Part shown: in pieces, positions 33,331 through 42,758 of the stretch
How the letters are laid out: the number at the start of each line of letters is the position of its first letter
Numbering within the stretch: position 1 is the stretch's first letter
Assembly: GCA_035276765.1 (NCBI GenBank)
Contig: DATELH010000002.1
Location: 886,823 to 950,822 of the forward strand
Direction of reading: 5' to 3'
DNA from: DATASD01 sp035276765
GTDB lineage: Bacteria; Patescibacteriota; Saccharimonadia; Saccharimonadales; UBA4665
DNA: 64,000 nucleotides
Program-made: the position numbers and the translations under genes
The notes under the pieces: generated by a model
What the model saw: the letters and a program-made list of their open reading frames with translations, nothing else
What the model was told of the DNA's origin: nothing
The model's database searches: none

Positions 33331-34566
33331 TTATTGGTTGGCAATGTTTTTGCTGAGGCCGGCGATGGGGCCCATGACGCTGGCGGCAATCAGCCCGACC
33401 ACGCCGCCAAGCACCACGATCATAACGGGTTCGATGATGGATGCCAAGCTGTTAATAACTGCTTCGACTTCTTCGTCGTAAAAATCCGCCACCTTTACAA
33501 GCACGGTGTCGATTTGGCCGGTTTCTTCGCCGACCTCGAGCATTTGGCTGATGATGGGCGGGAAGTACGGACTGGCGCCGAGCGGTTCAGACAGTGGCCG
33601 GCCGTTGCGCACGGCTTCGCTGGCTTTTTTGAGTTCTTCTTCGATCACCAAGTTACCCACGGCGCCGCCGGTGACTTCGAGCGCGTCGAGCACGCTCACG
33701 CCAGAAGACATCAGCGAGGCAAAGGTGCGGGCGAACCTTGCCACGGCAATTTTGGTGACGATCATTTTAATAATTGGCGTTTTGAGCTCGAGCTTGTTGA
33801 AATTGTAACGGCCTTTGGGCGTGCGGATGTAACGGAAAATAGCGACCACCAAAACAATGAACCCGCCGACAACCAACACGGCGTTGTGCTGCATGAAGTC
33901 GCTGATCGACAACATAACCTCGGTGTATGGCGGCAGCTTGGCGTTCGGCCCGCCCAGCGAGCGGATGATGCCAGCGATTTTGGGCATGATGAAGATCATG
34001 ATGCCAAAGAACGCGATCACCGTGACTACTGAAATCACCACTGGGTACGCCATGGCGCTGCGGATTTTCTTTTTGATGCTGGCTTGCTGCTCCACCTGCG
34101 TGGCCAGGCGTTTTAGGATGTCGTCCAAAATACCGCCAGCCTCACCCGCCTTAACCATGTTGATGTACACGCGCGAAAACACGTCGGGGTATTTGGCGAA
34201 AGCGTCGCCCAGCGGCGCGCCCGCTTGCACGTCTTTGGTGATGCCAGCGATCACTTTTTGCAGATACTTGTTTTCGGCGTCGGCTTGCAACGTGGAAAGC
34301 GCCCGCACCAAGGGTACGCCGGCGCTAATCATGGTGGAAAGCTGGCGCGTAAACACTACCAGATCGCCCAACTTAACGTGCGGCTTTAAAAGTCCCAGAC
34401 CTGGGATGGCCAAACCGCCACCGCGTTTTTTGCCGCCCACTTCTATGACGATCGGCTTAAGGTGCTGGCGGCTCAGGTTGCGGATCAGTGCCTCTTTGGT
34501 GGGTGCCTCGGCACTGCCGGTAACGGTCTTGCCGTCGCTGTTGGTTGCTTTGTAGGTGAATTTCAT
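33331..34566 (-). CDS. pilC: Type IV pilus inner-membrane platform protein PilC
   Basis: 411 residues of the GspF/PilC family: two repeated T2SSF domains, each ending in hydrophobic helices (about 170-195, 220-245 and 375-400), with FTRQLSTMISAGVPLVRAL and FARTFASLMSSGVSVLDALEV as the paired family motifs. It is the membrane platform turned by the PilB ATPase. It begins 2 bases after the pilB stop. Confidence 0.94.
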   Translation of the reverse strand: MKFTYKATNSDGKTVTGSAEAPTKEALIRNLSRQHLKPIVIEVGGKKRGGGLAIPGLGLLKPHVKLGDLVVFTRQLSTMISAGVPLVRALSTLQADAENKYLQKVIAGITKDVQAGAPLGDAFAKYPDVFSRVYINMVKAGEAGGILDDILKRLATQVEQQASIKKKIRSAMAYPVVISVVTVIAFFGIMIFIMPKIAGIIRSLGGPNAKLPPYTEVMLSISDFMQHNAVLVVGGFIVLVVAIFRYIRTPKGRYNFNKLELKTPIIKMIVTKIAVARFARTFASLMSSGVSVLDALEVTGGAVGNLVIEEELKKASEAVRNGRPLSEPLGASPYFPPIISQMLEVGEETGQIDTVLVKVADFYDEEVEAVINSLASIIEPVMIVVLGGVVGLIAASVMGPIAGLSKNIANQ

Positions 34567-34568
34567 GG

Positions 34569-36380
34569 TTATTTCTCGGTGGTGGCGCGCAAAATTTCTT
34601 CCACGGTAGTTTGGGCGCGGAATGCCTTAATAAGCCCGTCCATTTGCATGGTAATCATGCCCTCGGCCATGGCAGTTTGCTGGATGGTGTCACTGGTTTC
34701 GTTTTGCATGATCATTTTTTGGACTTCTTGGCTGTTGCTGAGCACTTCATAAATGCCGATGCGTCCTTTGTAGCCGATGCCGCCGCAGTGTTCGCAGCCG
34801 CCCTCGTGCGGCCGCCATAGCTTAACGATGTCACCAGGCGAGGTGCTAAGCTGGCTCGGGTCTTCTTTGTTGGTCTTGGAGGGGTTGTCGCGGCCGATGC
34901 CACCCTCGAGTGCCTGCTTTTCCAGCTCGTGCACATGCTTCATCAGGCTGGCATTGTCGAGGCCGAAGGTTTTGGCGATCTGGTTTTTGGCTGCGGTATC
35001 GGGGATGTAACTCTCACGGCAATCGATACACAACCGGCGCACCAATCGTTGGCCAACCACCACGCGGATGGTCGAGGCGATCAAAAACGGTTCGATTTTC
35101 ATGTCGATGAGGCGTGGCAGGCAGGTGGCGGCGTTGTTGGTGTGCAATGTCGAAAGTACTAAGTGACCGGTAAGTGCGGCTTGCACGGCGAGTTCGGCGG
35201 TTTCGCCGTCGCGGATCTCGCCCACCATGATGACGTTGGGGTCTTGGCGTAACAGCGCACGCAAGCCGTTGCTAAACGTCATGCCGGCGATGGGGTTCAC
35301 TTGGGTTTGGTTGGCACCGAACACGCGGTATTCTACCGGATCTTCCACGGTGGCGATGTTCACGCTCGGACTGTTTAAGATGCTGAGCATACTAAACAGG
35401 CTGGTGCTTTTGCCGGATCCGGTGGGGCCAGTGACCAGAATCATGCCGTGCGGCTGCACGAGTGCGTGTTGAATGTCGGTAAGGGCGTTGCCCCAGTAGC
35501 CCAGCTCTTCGAGGGTGGCGGCCTTGCTAGACTCGCTCAAAATGCGCATGACCACTTTTTCGCCGTCCACGATAGGCATCACCGAAACGCGCAAGGCGTA
35601 CAGTTGGCCGCCGACTTGCACCTTAAAGCGACCGTCTTGCGGCGCGCGATGCTCATCTATTTTAAGGTTGGCCAAAATTTTGATGCGCGACACCAGTGCG
35701 CCCATAACCTTGCGCGGCAGCTTGTTGGCTTCGCGCAGCACGCCGTCCACACGATAGCGCACCACGACAAAATCTTCGCGCGGTTCAATGTGGATGTCGC
35801 TGGCGTTGCCCTTTACGCCGTACTCGATAATGAGGTTTACGGTTTGGGCAATCGGCGAGTCTTCGGCGAGGTCTTCTTCGTTGACATGCTCGGTGGCGGC
35901 TTCCTCGATTTCTTCGTCGGAAATAACTTTGGTGAGCTCGCTACTGATGTTACCGCGGTATTGGTCGAGCGCGGCCTGGATGTTGCTGCTCATGGCCACA
36001 TACACGCGGATCTCGCCCAGTTGTTTTTGCAAAAAGTTTATGGCTTGGATGTCGTCGGGGTCTTCCATGGCCAGCAACTTGGTGCCGTCTTTATCGATGT
36101 CGAACACCACGGCGCGATACTGGCGGGCGATGCGTTCCGGGATAAGCTTGAGCACCTCGCGCTTGATCTCGTGCGCGTTCATTTCGATGAACGGCACCTC
36201 GATTTCGGTAGCGTACAGTTTGGTGAGCTCTTTTTCGCTGATGACGTTGTTGCGCACAACCACGTCTTGCAACGGGCGTTTTTCGCGTGCTACCTGCTGG
36301 TGCAGGTCGGCGATTTGTTCGTCCCGAAACTTACCTGTCGCCTTCAGCAACTTCTCGACCAAGGAGTCCGCAATTCTCAT
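34569..36380 (-). CDS. pilB: Type IV pilus extension ATPase PilB
   Basis: 603 residues with the N-terminal MshEN/GspE_N domain, Walker A GPTGSGKST, Asp box and GEIRDGETAELAVQAALTGH, His box LVLSTLHTN, and four zinc-binding cysteines (CIDC and CEHC). PilB drives pilus growth. An extra linker of about 45 residues (HVHELEKQALEGGIGRDN onward) separates the cysteine pairs. TATACT (minus strand) lies about 10 bases before the ATG. No retraction ATPase (pilT) or prepilin peptidase gene is in the window. Confidence 0.96.
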   Translation of the reverse strand: MRIADSLVEKLLKATGKFRDEQIADLHQQVAREKRPLQDVVVRNNVISEKELTKLYATEIEVPFIEMNAHEIKREVLKLIPERIARQYRAVVFDIDKDGTKLLAMEDPDDIQAINFLQKQLGEIRVYVAMSSNIQAALDQYRGNISSELTKVISDEEIEEAATEHVNEEDLAEDSPIAQTVNLIIEYGVKGNASDIHIEPREDFVVVRYRVDGVLREANKLPRKVMGALVSRIKILANLKIDEHRAPQDGRFKVQVGGQLYALRVSVMPIVDGEKVVMRILSESSKAATLEELGYWGNALTDIQHALVQPHGMILVTGPTGSGKSTSLFSMLSILNSPSVNIATVEDPVEYRVFGANQTQVNPIAGMTFSNGLRALLRQDPNVIMVGEIRDGETAELAVQAALTGHLVLSTLHTNNAATCLPRLIDMKIEPFLIASTIRVVVGQRLVRRLCIDCRESYIPDTAAKNQIAKTFGLDNASLMKHVHELEKQALEGGIGRDNPSKTNKEDPSQLSTSPGDIVKLWRPHEGGCEHCGGIGYKGRIGIYEVLSNSQEVQKMIMQNETSDTIQQTAMAEGMITMQMDGLIKAFRAQTTVEEILRATTEK

Positions 36381-36474
36381 AGCTACGCTTAGTATACCGA
36401 AAAAGCACGAGCATTTTAAGTAAAATAATCATGAACCTATATGTGCGTATGGTAGGTGCTGGTATAGTGTTTGG

Positions 36475-38241
36475 ATGACCGAAATCTCACCGCTGGAACA
36501 AGCTGCGCGCAACGCGCACCACGACTATATGAGTTGGGGTGCCGACCCGCCTCTCGGAGGGATTGATACCGCCGAAATGCAGAGCCTGGTCACGGCCACG
36601 GACGGCCTGCGTCGCTGGCCGGGACATCAGGCGCTTGATGTCGGTTGGCTCTGTTTGGAAACGGCGCTTCGGCAAGCATTCGACGATGCTGGAGAGGCGG
36701 GGCCTTCGGGCGCGCGCTCGGCGCTATACAGTCAGGATGCTTTAGTGAACCGTGCCCAGACGTATTGGGACAAGGCTGCTCTCGATCCGGCAAACAATAT
36801 TTTAATTCGTTCGCGAGCGAGGTGGGCGATTGGGGCGGTTCAGGCATATATGCATCTGGCTACGCTTGTCGGCAGCGTGGACCTCCGCGATTACCAAGAA
36901 GCGCAGACTCAGACGGCATCGATGCTTCTCAGGGAGTACGGCCGTCGCAAAGATCCCGGCTTGCTCCATGATTTGCATGTGCAGACGGTAGGGCTGCTTT
37001 TAAGCAGTAGCCATTCCAAAGACAAACAGGCAAACGACCTTGCACTGCCGTTGCCAACGCGGTTTCAAGAGCAGGGAAGTCCAAGGCGCTCAGATATGTT
37101 GTTTTGGAAATGGGGCGACAGCGAGGTCGCACGCATATTTTTGCTTGGCGTTTCCTCACATGAGGGCACAAACAGCAATGACGTTATAAACATAGCGCCG
37201 GCCTTGCTGCAAAATGATAAAATCCCGAGCAAGACCGGCCAAGGTACGCTCGAAGCTATGGATACCTTGCTTGCCGGTGAAAAGGCAGGGAAATACAGCA
37301 AACTCCAATTGCAGATGTTGGCGCGGCACTTTGAACAGACAGCCGGCGGCGCCCGGGAAGTTATCGAGATGCAGATTGTCAAAGGCATGCGCACGGCCAT
37401 AGAAATCGACCCGGAAAAAGGGCTGCAAGACGCCTATGACTGGTACGCTGGCTTAGGGCCGACGTACCACATGAAGGAAACCGACAAGCATGAGCTTGAG
37501 CAAGCGATCAACCCCTTCGAAATGGCTGCCGGAAACGGGGACGCGGACCTGGAAGACTTGCAGACGCTTGCCTGGCTCTGGATGGAAGTTGATATGGCCA
37601 CCGGCGAAAAAGGCGGTTTTAGCCGGGCGGAGGAGATTTTCGAGTACGCTGCCCAGATGGCCGAGGTCCAGGAAAACTGGCCGGCTTACTGTGCGTCCAA
37701 GCTCGACAAGGCCACCGCTAGTTTTCGCCGTCGTCACCAAGAACCGGACGAGCGAGAAACGGCCCTCGAAAACTATCAGCAAGACCTTTACAATATCGCC
37801 ACCGGCATGGTGTATGGCCTAGCCGAAACGCCCCAAACATCACAGCACTACGTCGCATTGCAGCGTGTCGCCCGGCGCCTTGTGGCAAGTCTGCTGTTTG
37901 CTGACGGCGAAGAAGGTGTGGTGGTGTTTACCCCTTCGACCCGCCAGCGCGGTGTTTATGATCCCACAGCAATTAGTAGTGATATTTTAATGGTGCCCGA
38001 AATCGATGACGAGTATCCGCTGGCCAGCGCCGGCAAGGTGCGTTTTAGCGATGCGGAGAATCGTACATCGCTCGACGAAGGCGTTGCCACGCTCGTGCTG
38101 CGGGATGTATGGGGAAAGCAGATTCAGGATTTTCGCCCGTTGCTTGAGAAGCTAGTACGCGGGTCGGCGGGTGCTGATATTCGGCGCGCCAAACGACAAA
38201 TATTAGCAGCGGCGCAAGATTCCATGGACGCAATGACGTAG
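36475..38241 (+). CDS. Large unrecognised soluble protein (588 residues)
   Basis: 588 residues, mostly helical and acidic, without signal peptide or membrane helix. Pairs of helices such as AQTYWDKAALDPANNILIRSRA and FSRAEEIFEYAAQMAEVQENWP suggest TPR-like repeats. Its size and composition recall the protein at 16787, but I cannot align them by eye. TATAGT at 36463-36468 ends 6 bases before the ATG: leaderless. Divergent from pilB. Confidence 0.7.
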   Translation: MTEISPLEQAARNAHHDYMSWGADPPLGGIDTAEMQSLVTATDGLRRWPGHQALDVGWLCLETALRQAFDDAGEAGPSGARSALYSQDALVNRAQTYWDKAALDPANNILIRSRARWAIGAVQAYMHLATLVGSVDLRDYQEAQTQTASMLLREYGRRKDPGLLHDLHVQTVGLLLSSSHSKDKQANDLALPLPTRFQEQGSPRRSDMLFWKWGDSEVARIFLLGVSSHEGTNSNDVINIAPALLQNDKIPSKTGQGTLEAMDTLLAGEKAGKYSKLQLQMLARHFEQTAGGAREVIEMQIVKGMRTAIEIDPEKGLQDAYDWYAGLGPTYHMKETDKHELEQAINPFEMAAGNGDADLEDLQTLAWLWMEVDMATGEKGGFSRAEEIFEYAAQMAEVQENWPAYCASKLDKATASFRRRHQEPDERETALENYQQDLYNIATGMVYGLAETPQTSQHYVALQRVARRLVASLLFADGEEGVVVFTPSTRQRGVYDPTAISSDILMVPEIDDEYPLASAGKVRFSDAENRTSLDEGVATLVLRDVWGKQIQDFRPLLEKLVRGSAGADIRRAKRQILAAAQDSMDAMT

Positions 38242-38287
38242 CACTGCTCAGGTTTGTAACTACCTTATAAGATGTTATAATTTAAAA

Positions 38288-39055
38288 ATGAACAGACCAC
38301 GCCGACCGCTCGGGCCAGAAACGGTTACGCATACCTACCCCATGATTCCGGACGACCCATACGAAATAAATGCCATCGCATTTTCGGTGCTTGCCGCTCG
38401 CGGCTACCCCGTGAGCTTACAACCTGCCGACCGAGACGTCGTGCGACGTGACCAGCAAGAACGACTGGCAGCTGTCCAGAATACAAGTTATGGAAACCAT
38501 TTGCAGGCGCACTTTGCCCATCATAAAGGTTGGATAGTGCCATCAGCGCACCATGCTGACTTTCGCCTGGTTTCGCTCACTAACCCTGAATGGTTGGCAA
38601 ACGAGGACGACTCTGTGGGCTACTTCAACTTGCCGGCAGAGACTGCCCAGCCTTTAGAGGACCACCCCGGACGTCTTGCTTGCTACGTTGCCCACGGCGC
38701 GCCAAATACGATAAATGAATATCATCAAAAATTACGCAGCGGGGAGCTCACGCCCACGACCGTGCGTGAGTTGGACACCCAGGGATTTACGGGGCCCAGC
38801 CTTGCGAAAGCGATCGAGCGCGCGCAAACGCCGGGTATTACCTTCCAGGGTTTTGGGTATATCATGCAGAAACAAGAGTACGAGCGTATGGGCAGGATGC
38901 TTGCCGCCCGCGATATTCGTCCTATTGGCGCAGAAGCACTGGCCGGACTTGTTAATGACTTCTATGCATTGACCGAACAACTCGTGCCCGAGTTCGCCGC
39001 CCAAAAAGACTTGCAGCCTTCGCCGCAACCGCCGCATTCATATGGAGGATACTAA
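38288..39055 (+). CDS. Novel tandem family, copy 1
   Basis: 255 residues. The first 45 residues (PLGPETVTHTYPMIPDDPYE; AFSVLAARGYPVSLQP) are nearly the same as in the next gene, and a C-terminal motif EALAGLVNDFYALTEQLVPE is shared too; the middle has diverged. No known domain is recognised. TATAAT (38276-38281) ends 6 bases before the ATG, so this copy is leaderless, whereas copy 2 uses a ribosome site located in the end of this gene. Confidence 0.7.
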   Translation: MNRPRRPLGPETVTHTYPMIPDDPYEINAIAFSVLAARGYPVSLQPADRDVVRRDQQERLAAVQNTSYGNHLQAHFAHHKGWIVPSAHHADFRLVSLTNPEWLANEDDSVGYFNLPAETAQPLEDHPGRLACYVAHGAPNTINEYHQKLRSGELTPTTVRELDTQGFTGPSLAKAIERAQTPGITFQGFGYIMQKQEYERMGRMLAARDIRPIGAEALAGLVNDFYALTEQLVPEFAAQKDLQPSPQPPHSYGGY

Positions 39056-39056
39056 A

Positions 39057-39854
39057 ATGCCTCGCCCAAAGCCGCTCGGTCCCGATACTATTCACAAGCG
39101 CTACCACATTGTGCCTGGCGACCCCTATGACGAGGATGCGCTGACTTTTTCGGTGCTTGCCGCCCGCGGGTATCCCGTAAGCTTACAGCCGGTAAGCCGC
39201 GGCGAGGTTTTAAACCAGGAAAGGAAGGTGCTCGAAGGTTCCGATGTCGCCCGTCGCCTGCATACCGAAGCCAAAATCCAACGCTATCGGCAATGGGTGC
39301 AGCCAGTGGCCCACCATCCGGATTACAATCGTTTTTATCCAGATGGCGCCGGTTTCGAGGACCACGCTGTGACCGACGAAGAGGAAAAGGCCATGAAGAC
39401 GTTCTTCGACCATCCCGCCAACTACTTGGTCTCGGCTGTGGGTGACGGTAATCCCCGTGCGGTGGATATTTATAAAAAGCGGCTCGACGAAGGTCTTGTG
39501 CCGCCAATGAACCGACCGGTTGATATCAGGCGTGTTTTTTTGGCGGGCTGCTTTGTGGCGGCTATGCAGCGGATGCGCGAGCCAGGCGTAGGAGAGGGTA
39601 CGGAAATGACGCGCCAAAGGTATACCTTCTTAAACCCACAGGGCTCGCTGGACTACGACACCTCGATGCGGCGTTTTAATCTCATCTACCGAACCCTGAC
39701 TGAACAGCGCGGCATACAGCCTATTTCGCCAGAAAACCTGGCAGGCCTCGTGAACGATTTGTATGCTTTCGCGGAACCACGGGTGCCACAGCTTGCGAGC
39801 TATCGGGAGCTTAAACCGCAACCGGTTGCGTCTTCGGAAGAACTGTCGTATTAG
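39057..39854 (+). CDS. Novel tandem family, copy 2
   Basis: 265 residues starting MPRPKPLGPDTIHKRYH. It shares DPYDEDALTFSVLAARGYPVSLQP and PENLAGLVNDLYAFAEPRVPQ with copy 1, at DNA level as well. ATG 39057 follows a GGAGG at 39044-39048; copy 1 stops 2 bases upstream. Function unknown; soluble. Confidence 0.7.
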   Translation: MPRPKPLGPDTIHKRYHIVPGDPYDEDALTFSVLAARGYPVSLQPVSRGEVLNQERKVLEGSDVARRLHTEAKIQRYRQWVQPVAHHPDYNRFYPDGAGFEDHAVTDEEEKAMKTFFDHPANYLVSAVGDGNPRAVDIYKKRLDEGLVPPMNRPVDIRRVFLAGCFVAAMQRMREPGVGEGTEMTRQRYTFLNPQGSLDYDTSMRRFNLIYRTLTEQRGIQPISPENLAGLVNDLYAFAEPRVPQLASYRELKPQPVASSEELSY

Positions 39855-40432
39855 AAAACTTGGCTCTTTTGTGTACCGCAGTTGAGGCAGTAGCCCGGAT
39901 GGCTTTGTGGATAGTTTTGGTGTGCGCGGCACGAACCACTTATGCAGTAGTATACCGAGCTGTACTGATCCCAGGCGTTTGTAACCCACGACTCTTTGGG
40001 GAAGTTGGCTTGGCACACGCTGATCGGGTCGCTGCCCTGGCAAAAACGGATACTGATTTGGTAGGTTTGCTGTGGGCCATTAGCATCAGGTGGCCAATTG
40101 TCCCAGTCGTAGACGCTGTTCGGCCATGGGGCGTTCGGCCAGTTGACGCCGTTCTGGCCGTTCACTTGTAAAAATTCCATAAGGCCGGCGGGGAGGCCAC
40201 GAATGGCATCCGCCGGGTAGTCGTTGTATTTGTTGACGTACAGATTTACGGCGTTGGCCAGCATGGTTGTCTCGGCCGTCGCCTTCGAGAAGTATGTGCG
40301 CTCGCGCCATTTTGGCACGGCCACACTCAGGGTAATCGTCGCCAAAATGCCGATCACGACCACTACAATCAGCAGCTCAACCAGCGTGAACGCGGTTTCG
40401 TCGTCTGTTGTGTGTGCCGGTGCCCAACCCAT
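39851..40432 (-). CDS. Orphan type IV pilin-like protein
   Basis: About 193 residues from ATG 40432. The hydrophobic stretch ETAFTLVELLIVVVVIGILA is a prepilin signal with Ala instead of Gly before the cut and Glu at +5; the leader peptide is unusually acidic. The head has a C-terminal cysteine cluster (CISGSC; CLNC). It is 5 kb from the pilus operon and divergent from recA. TACAAT (minus strand, 40445 to 40440) ends 7 bases before the ATG. It could be an alternative pilin or a DNA-binding competence pilin. Confidence 0.8.
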   Translation of the reverse strand: MGWAPAHTTDDETAFTLVELLIVVVVIGILATITLSVAVPKWRERTYFSKATAETTMLANAVNLYVNKYNDYPADAIRGLPAGLMEFLQVNGQNGVNWPNAPWPNSVYDWDNWPPDANGPQQTYQISIRFCQGSDPISVCQANFPKESWVTNAWDQYSSVYYCISGSCRAHQNYPQSHPGYCLNCGTQKSQVF

Positions 40433-40483
40433 ATACAAAATTGTAGCATTATATGCAATTTTCTTGGCTTTTGGGCATCTTGT

Positions 40484-40489
40484 TATAAT
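40484..40489 (+). promoter_or_regulatory. -10 element of recA
   Basis: TATAAT about 40 bases upstream of the recA ATG, giving a normal leader of about 34 bases containing GGAGGG. I found no LexA-type palindrome between recA and the divergent pilin gene. Confidence 0.6.
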
Positions 40490-40529
40490 ATAGAGGACTG
40501 AAGATAACGACGGAGGGTACTTACTAATT

Positions 40530-41606
40530 ATGGCCAAGAGTTCAAAGCCAGACAAAACGATGGCTGACGTATCAGCCGCTGACGGTAAAAGCAAAGCTTT
40601 AGGCCTTGCGCTTGATTCTATCGAAAAGCAATTCGGCAAAGGTTCGATCATGAAATTGGGCGAATCAACACACACGAAGGTTGAATGTGTTTCAACCGGT
40701 GCGATTTCGCTTGATTTGGCGCTGGGCGGCGGCTTGCCGCGTGGCCGCGTGGTGGAAATTTACGGACCGGAAAGTTCAGGTAAAACCACGCTGACGCTGC
40801 ATGCAATCGCAGAAGTGCAGAAACAGGGCGGTACCGCGGCGTTCATCGACGCCGAGCACGCGCTTGACCCGGCCTATGCCAAGCGTATTGGTGTGGATGT
40901 AGACAACTTGCTGCTCAGCCAGCCAGATAACGGCGAACAAGCGCTCGAAATTACCGAGACGCTGGTGCGCTCAAACGCGGTGGATATCATTGTGGTCGAC
41001 TCCGTGGCGGCATTGGTGCCACGGGCCGAAATCGAGGGCGACATGGGCGACAGCTTGCCGGGCTTGCAAGCACGTCTCATGAGTCAGGCACTGCGCAAGC
41101 TCACCGGTGTTATTAACAAGTCTAAGGCCACGGTTATCTTTATTAACCAAATCCGCATGAAGATCGGCGTCATGTTTGGCAACCCCGAGACTACCACCGG
41201 TGGTAACGCGCTGAAGTTTTATGCGTCGGTGCGCATGGACATCCGCCGTATTGGCCAAATCAAACAAGGCGATAACGTGATTGGCAATCACACCCGTGTG
41301 AAGGTGGTCAAGAACAAGATTGCGCCGCCATTCCGTGAAGCCGAGTTCGACATTATGTACAACGAAGGCATTAGCAAAGCTGGCGACGTACTCGACTTAG
41401 CCGTCAGCAAAGACATCGTCGAGAAAGCCGGCGCCTGGTTCGCTTATGGGGAAGGCAAGATCGGCCAAGGCCGCGAAGCTGCCAAACAATATTTGCAAGA
41501 ACATCCCGACGTACTCGAGGAAATCACCAAGAAAGTCCTGGCTACCGAAGAGCCAACCGAGAAGCAGGGAGAGAAAGCGCCCGCTAGTCCCACGGAAGAG
41601 GAGTAG
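40530..41606 (+). CDS. recA: Recombinase RecA
   Basis: 358 residues with Walker A GPESSGKTT, FIDAEHALDP, Walker B IIVVDSVAAL, loop 1 and loop 2 (GNPETTTGGNALKFYASVR) and the C-terminal domain with a short acidic tail. RecA forms the strand-exchange filament. It precedes a NUDIX gene and recX, probably in one transcript. Confidence 0.99.
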   Translation: MAKSSKPDKTMADVSAADGKSKALGLALDSIEKQFGKGSIMKLGESTHTKVECVSTGAISLDLALGGGLPRGRVVEIYGPESSGKTTLTLHAIAEVQKQGGTAAFIDAEHALDPAYAKRIGVDVDNLLLSQPDNGEQALEITETLVRSNAVDIIVVDSVAALVPRAEIEGDMGDSLPGLQARLMSQALRKLTGVINKSKATVIFINQIRMKIGVMFGNPETTTGGNALKFYASVRMDIRRIGQIKQGDNVIGNHTRVKVVKNKIAPPFREAEFDIMYNEGISKAGDVLDLAVSKDIVEKAGAWFAYGEGKIGQGREAAKQYLQEHPDVLEEITKKVLATEEPTEKQGEKAPASPTEEE

Positions 41607-41609
41607 TTG

Positions 41610-42146
41610 ATGACCAACCTCAAGGAGCGTTTAACAATCGTTGACGAGCACGATAACGAAATTGGCGAGGCTCCCAAAGGCGACGTCTGGAAAAAAGGGC
41701 TTATTCATCGTGTGGTGTGGGGTATTGCATATGGGCCGGATGGCAAAATATTAGTACAGCGGCGTGCCGGGCCTGATAAAAAACCACTATATCCGAGTTG
41801 TATAGATGTTAGTTGGAGCGGACATGTGCAGGTTGGGCAATCATACGATGAGACGGCGCATGCGGAAGCGGAAGAAGAGCTGGGTTTACATGATTTAGAG
41901 CTGGAGAAACTCGGCACCAGTTATAGCGAGGCTACTTTTCAGGCGGCCGAGCCAGTGGGGAGAATCGTCATGCGTAAATTCGGTGCGGTGTACAAAACGC
42001 ATTTGTCCGAGCTGCCTACTAACTTGCAAGAAAGTGAAGTTGCAGGAGTTGAATGGTGGACGGTTAACGAAACCAAGGCGTTCGTACAGGAGCATCCAGA
42101 TCAAGTCACGGACGGCCTCAAAATAGTTGCGACCGAATATTTGTAA
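41610..42146 (+). CDS. NUDIX hydrolase, IPP-isomerase-like
   Basis: 178 residues. DVSWSGHVQVGQSYDETAHAEAEEELGL carries the Nudix core in the form seen in type 1 isopentenyl diphosphate isomerases and their YfcD-like relatives (broken Nudix box). RRAGPDKKPLYPSCIDVS also fits that group. Without a nearby isoprenoid gene the reaction stays open. ATG 41610 is directly after the recA stop. Confidence 0.8.
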   Translation: MTNLKERLTIVDEHDNEIGEAPKGDVWKKGLIHRVVWGIAYGPDGKILVQRRAGPDKKPLYPSCIDVSWSGHVQVGQSYDETAHAEAEEELGLHDLELEKLGTSYSEATFQAAEPVGRIVMRKFGAVYKTHLSELPTNLQESEVAGVEWWTVNETKAFVQEHPDQVTDGLKIVATEYL

Positions 42147-42148
42147 GC

Positions 42149-42751
42149 ATGAAAATCACGAACATCAAGCAGCAAGTAAAGCGGTCCAACCGCTATTCCG
42201 TGTTCGTGGACGGCAAGTACGCCTTTAGTTTGAGCGAAACCGCGCTGCTCGATAGTAGAATTTCCAGCGGCACCGAACTCTCCCAAGTCGAACTTGACGG
42301 CCTCAAAAAACTATCGGCGAGCGACAAAGCCTATGGCCGGGCGCTGAACTATGCCGCCATCCGCCCGCGCAGCGAGTGGGAGGTGCGGGTGTACTTGCAG
42401 CGCAAGGATGTGGCTCCAGAAGAAGCCATTGCCATCATCGAAAAGTTGCAGCGTATTGGTTTGCTCGATGAGTTGGCGTTTGCGCGTGCGTGGGTGGCAA
42501 ACCGTCGCACCCTCAAGGCTACCAGCAAGCGGCGGCTCGTCCAGGAGTTACATCAAAAGCATGTGCCCGAATCTGTTATTACGCAAGTGCTCGAAGAAGA
42601 TGAAAGCAGCGACCGTGACATTTTGCGTGACCTGGTAACGCGCAAACGCCAACAATCGCGCTACAAAAATGATGAGCTCAAGCTGATGCAATATCTGGCA
42701 CGTCAAGGTTACGGTTATGACGATATAAAGTCGGCCATGCAAGAAGGGTAG
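42149..42751 (+). CDS. recX: RecA regulator RecX
   Basis: 200 residues. Three-helix repeats typical of RecX are readable: ALNYAAIRPRSEWEVRVYLQRK, LQRIGLLDELAFARAWVANR and LMQYLARQGYGYDDIKSAM. RecX limits RecA filaments. It lies in the recA transcript, separated by one NUDIX gene. The N-terminal 60 residues form the strand-rich extension seen in many Gram-positive RecX proteins. Confidence 0.92.
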   Translation: MKITNIKQQVKRSNRYSVFVDGKYAFSLSETALLDSRISSGTELSQVELDGLKKLSASDKAYGRALNYAAIRPRSEWEVRVYLQRKDVAPEEAIAIIEKLQRIGLLDELAFARAWVANRRTLKATSKRRLVQELHQKHVPESVITQVLEEDESSDRDILRDLVTRKRQQSRYKNDELKLMQYLARQGYGYDDIKSAMQEG

Positions 42752-42758
42752 CTGGCGG

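Noticed and set aside
16787..38241. Homology between the 667- and 588-residue unknown proteins
   Set aside because: They share size, helical style and absence of membrane helices, but I could not find a convincing aligned motif.
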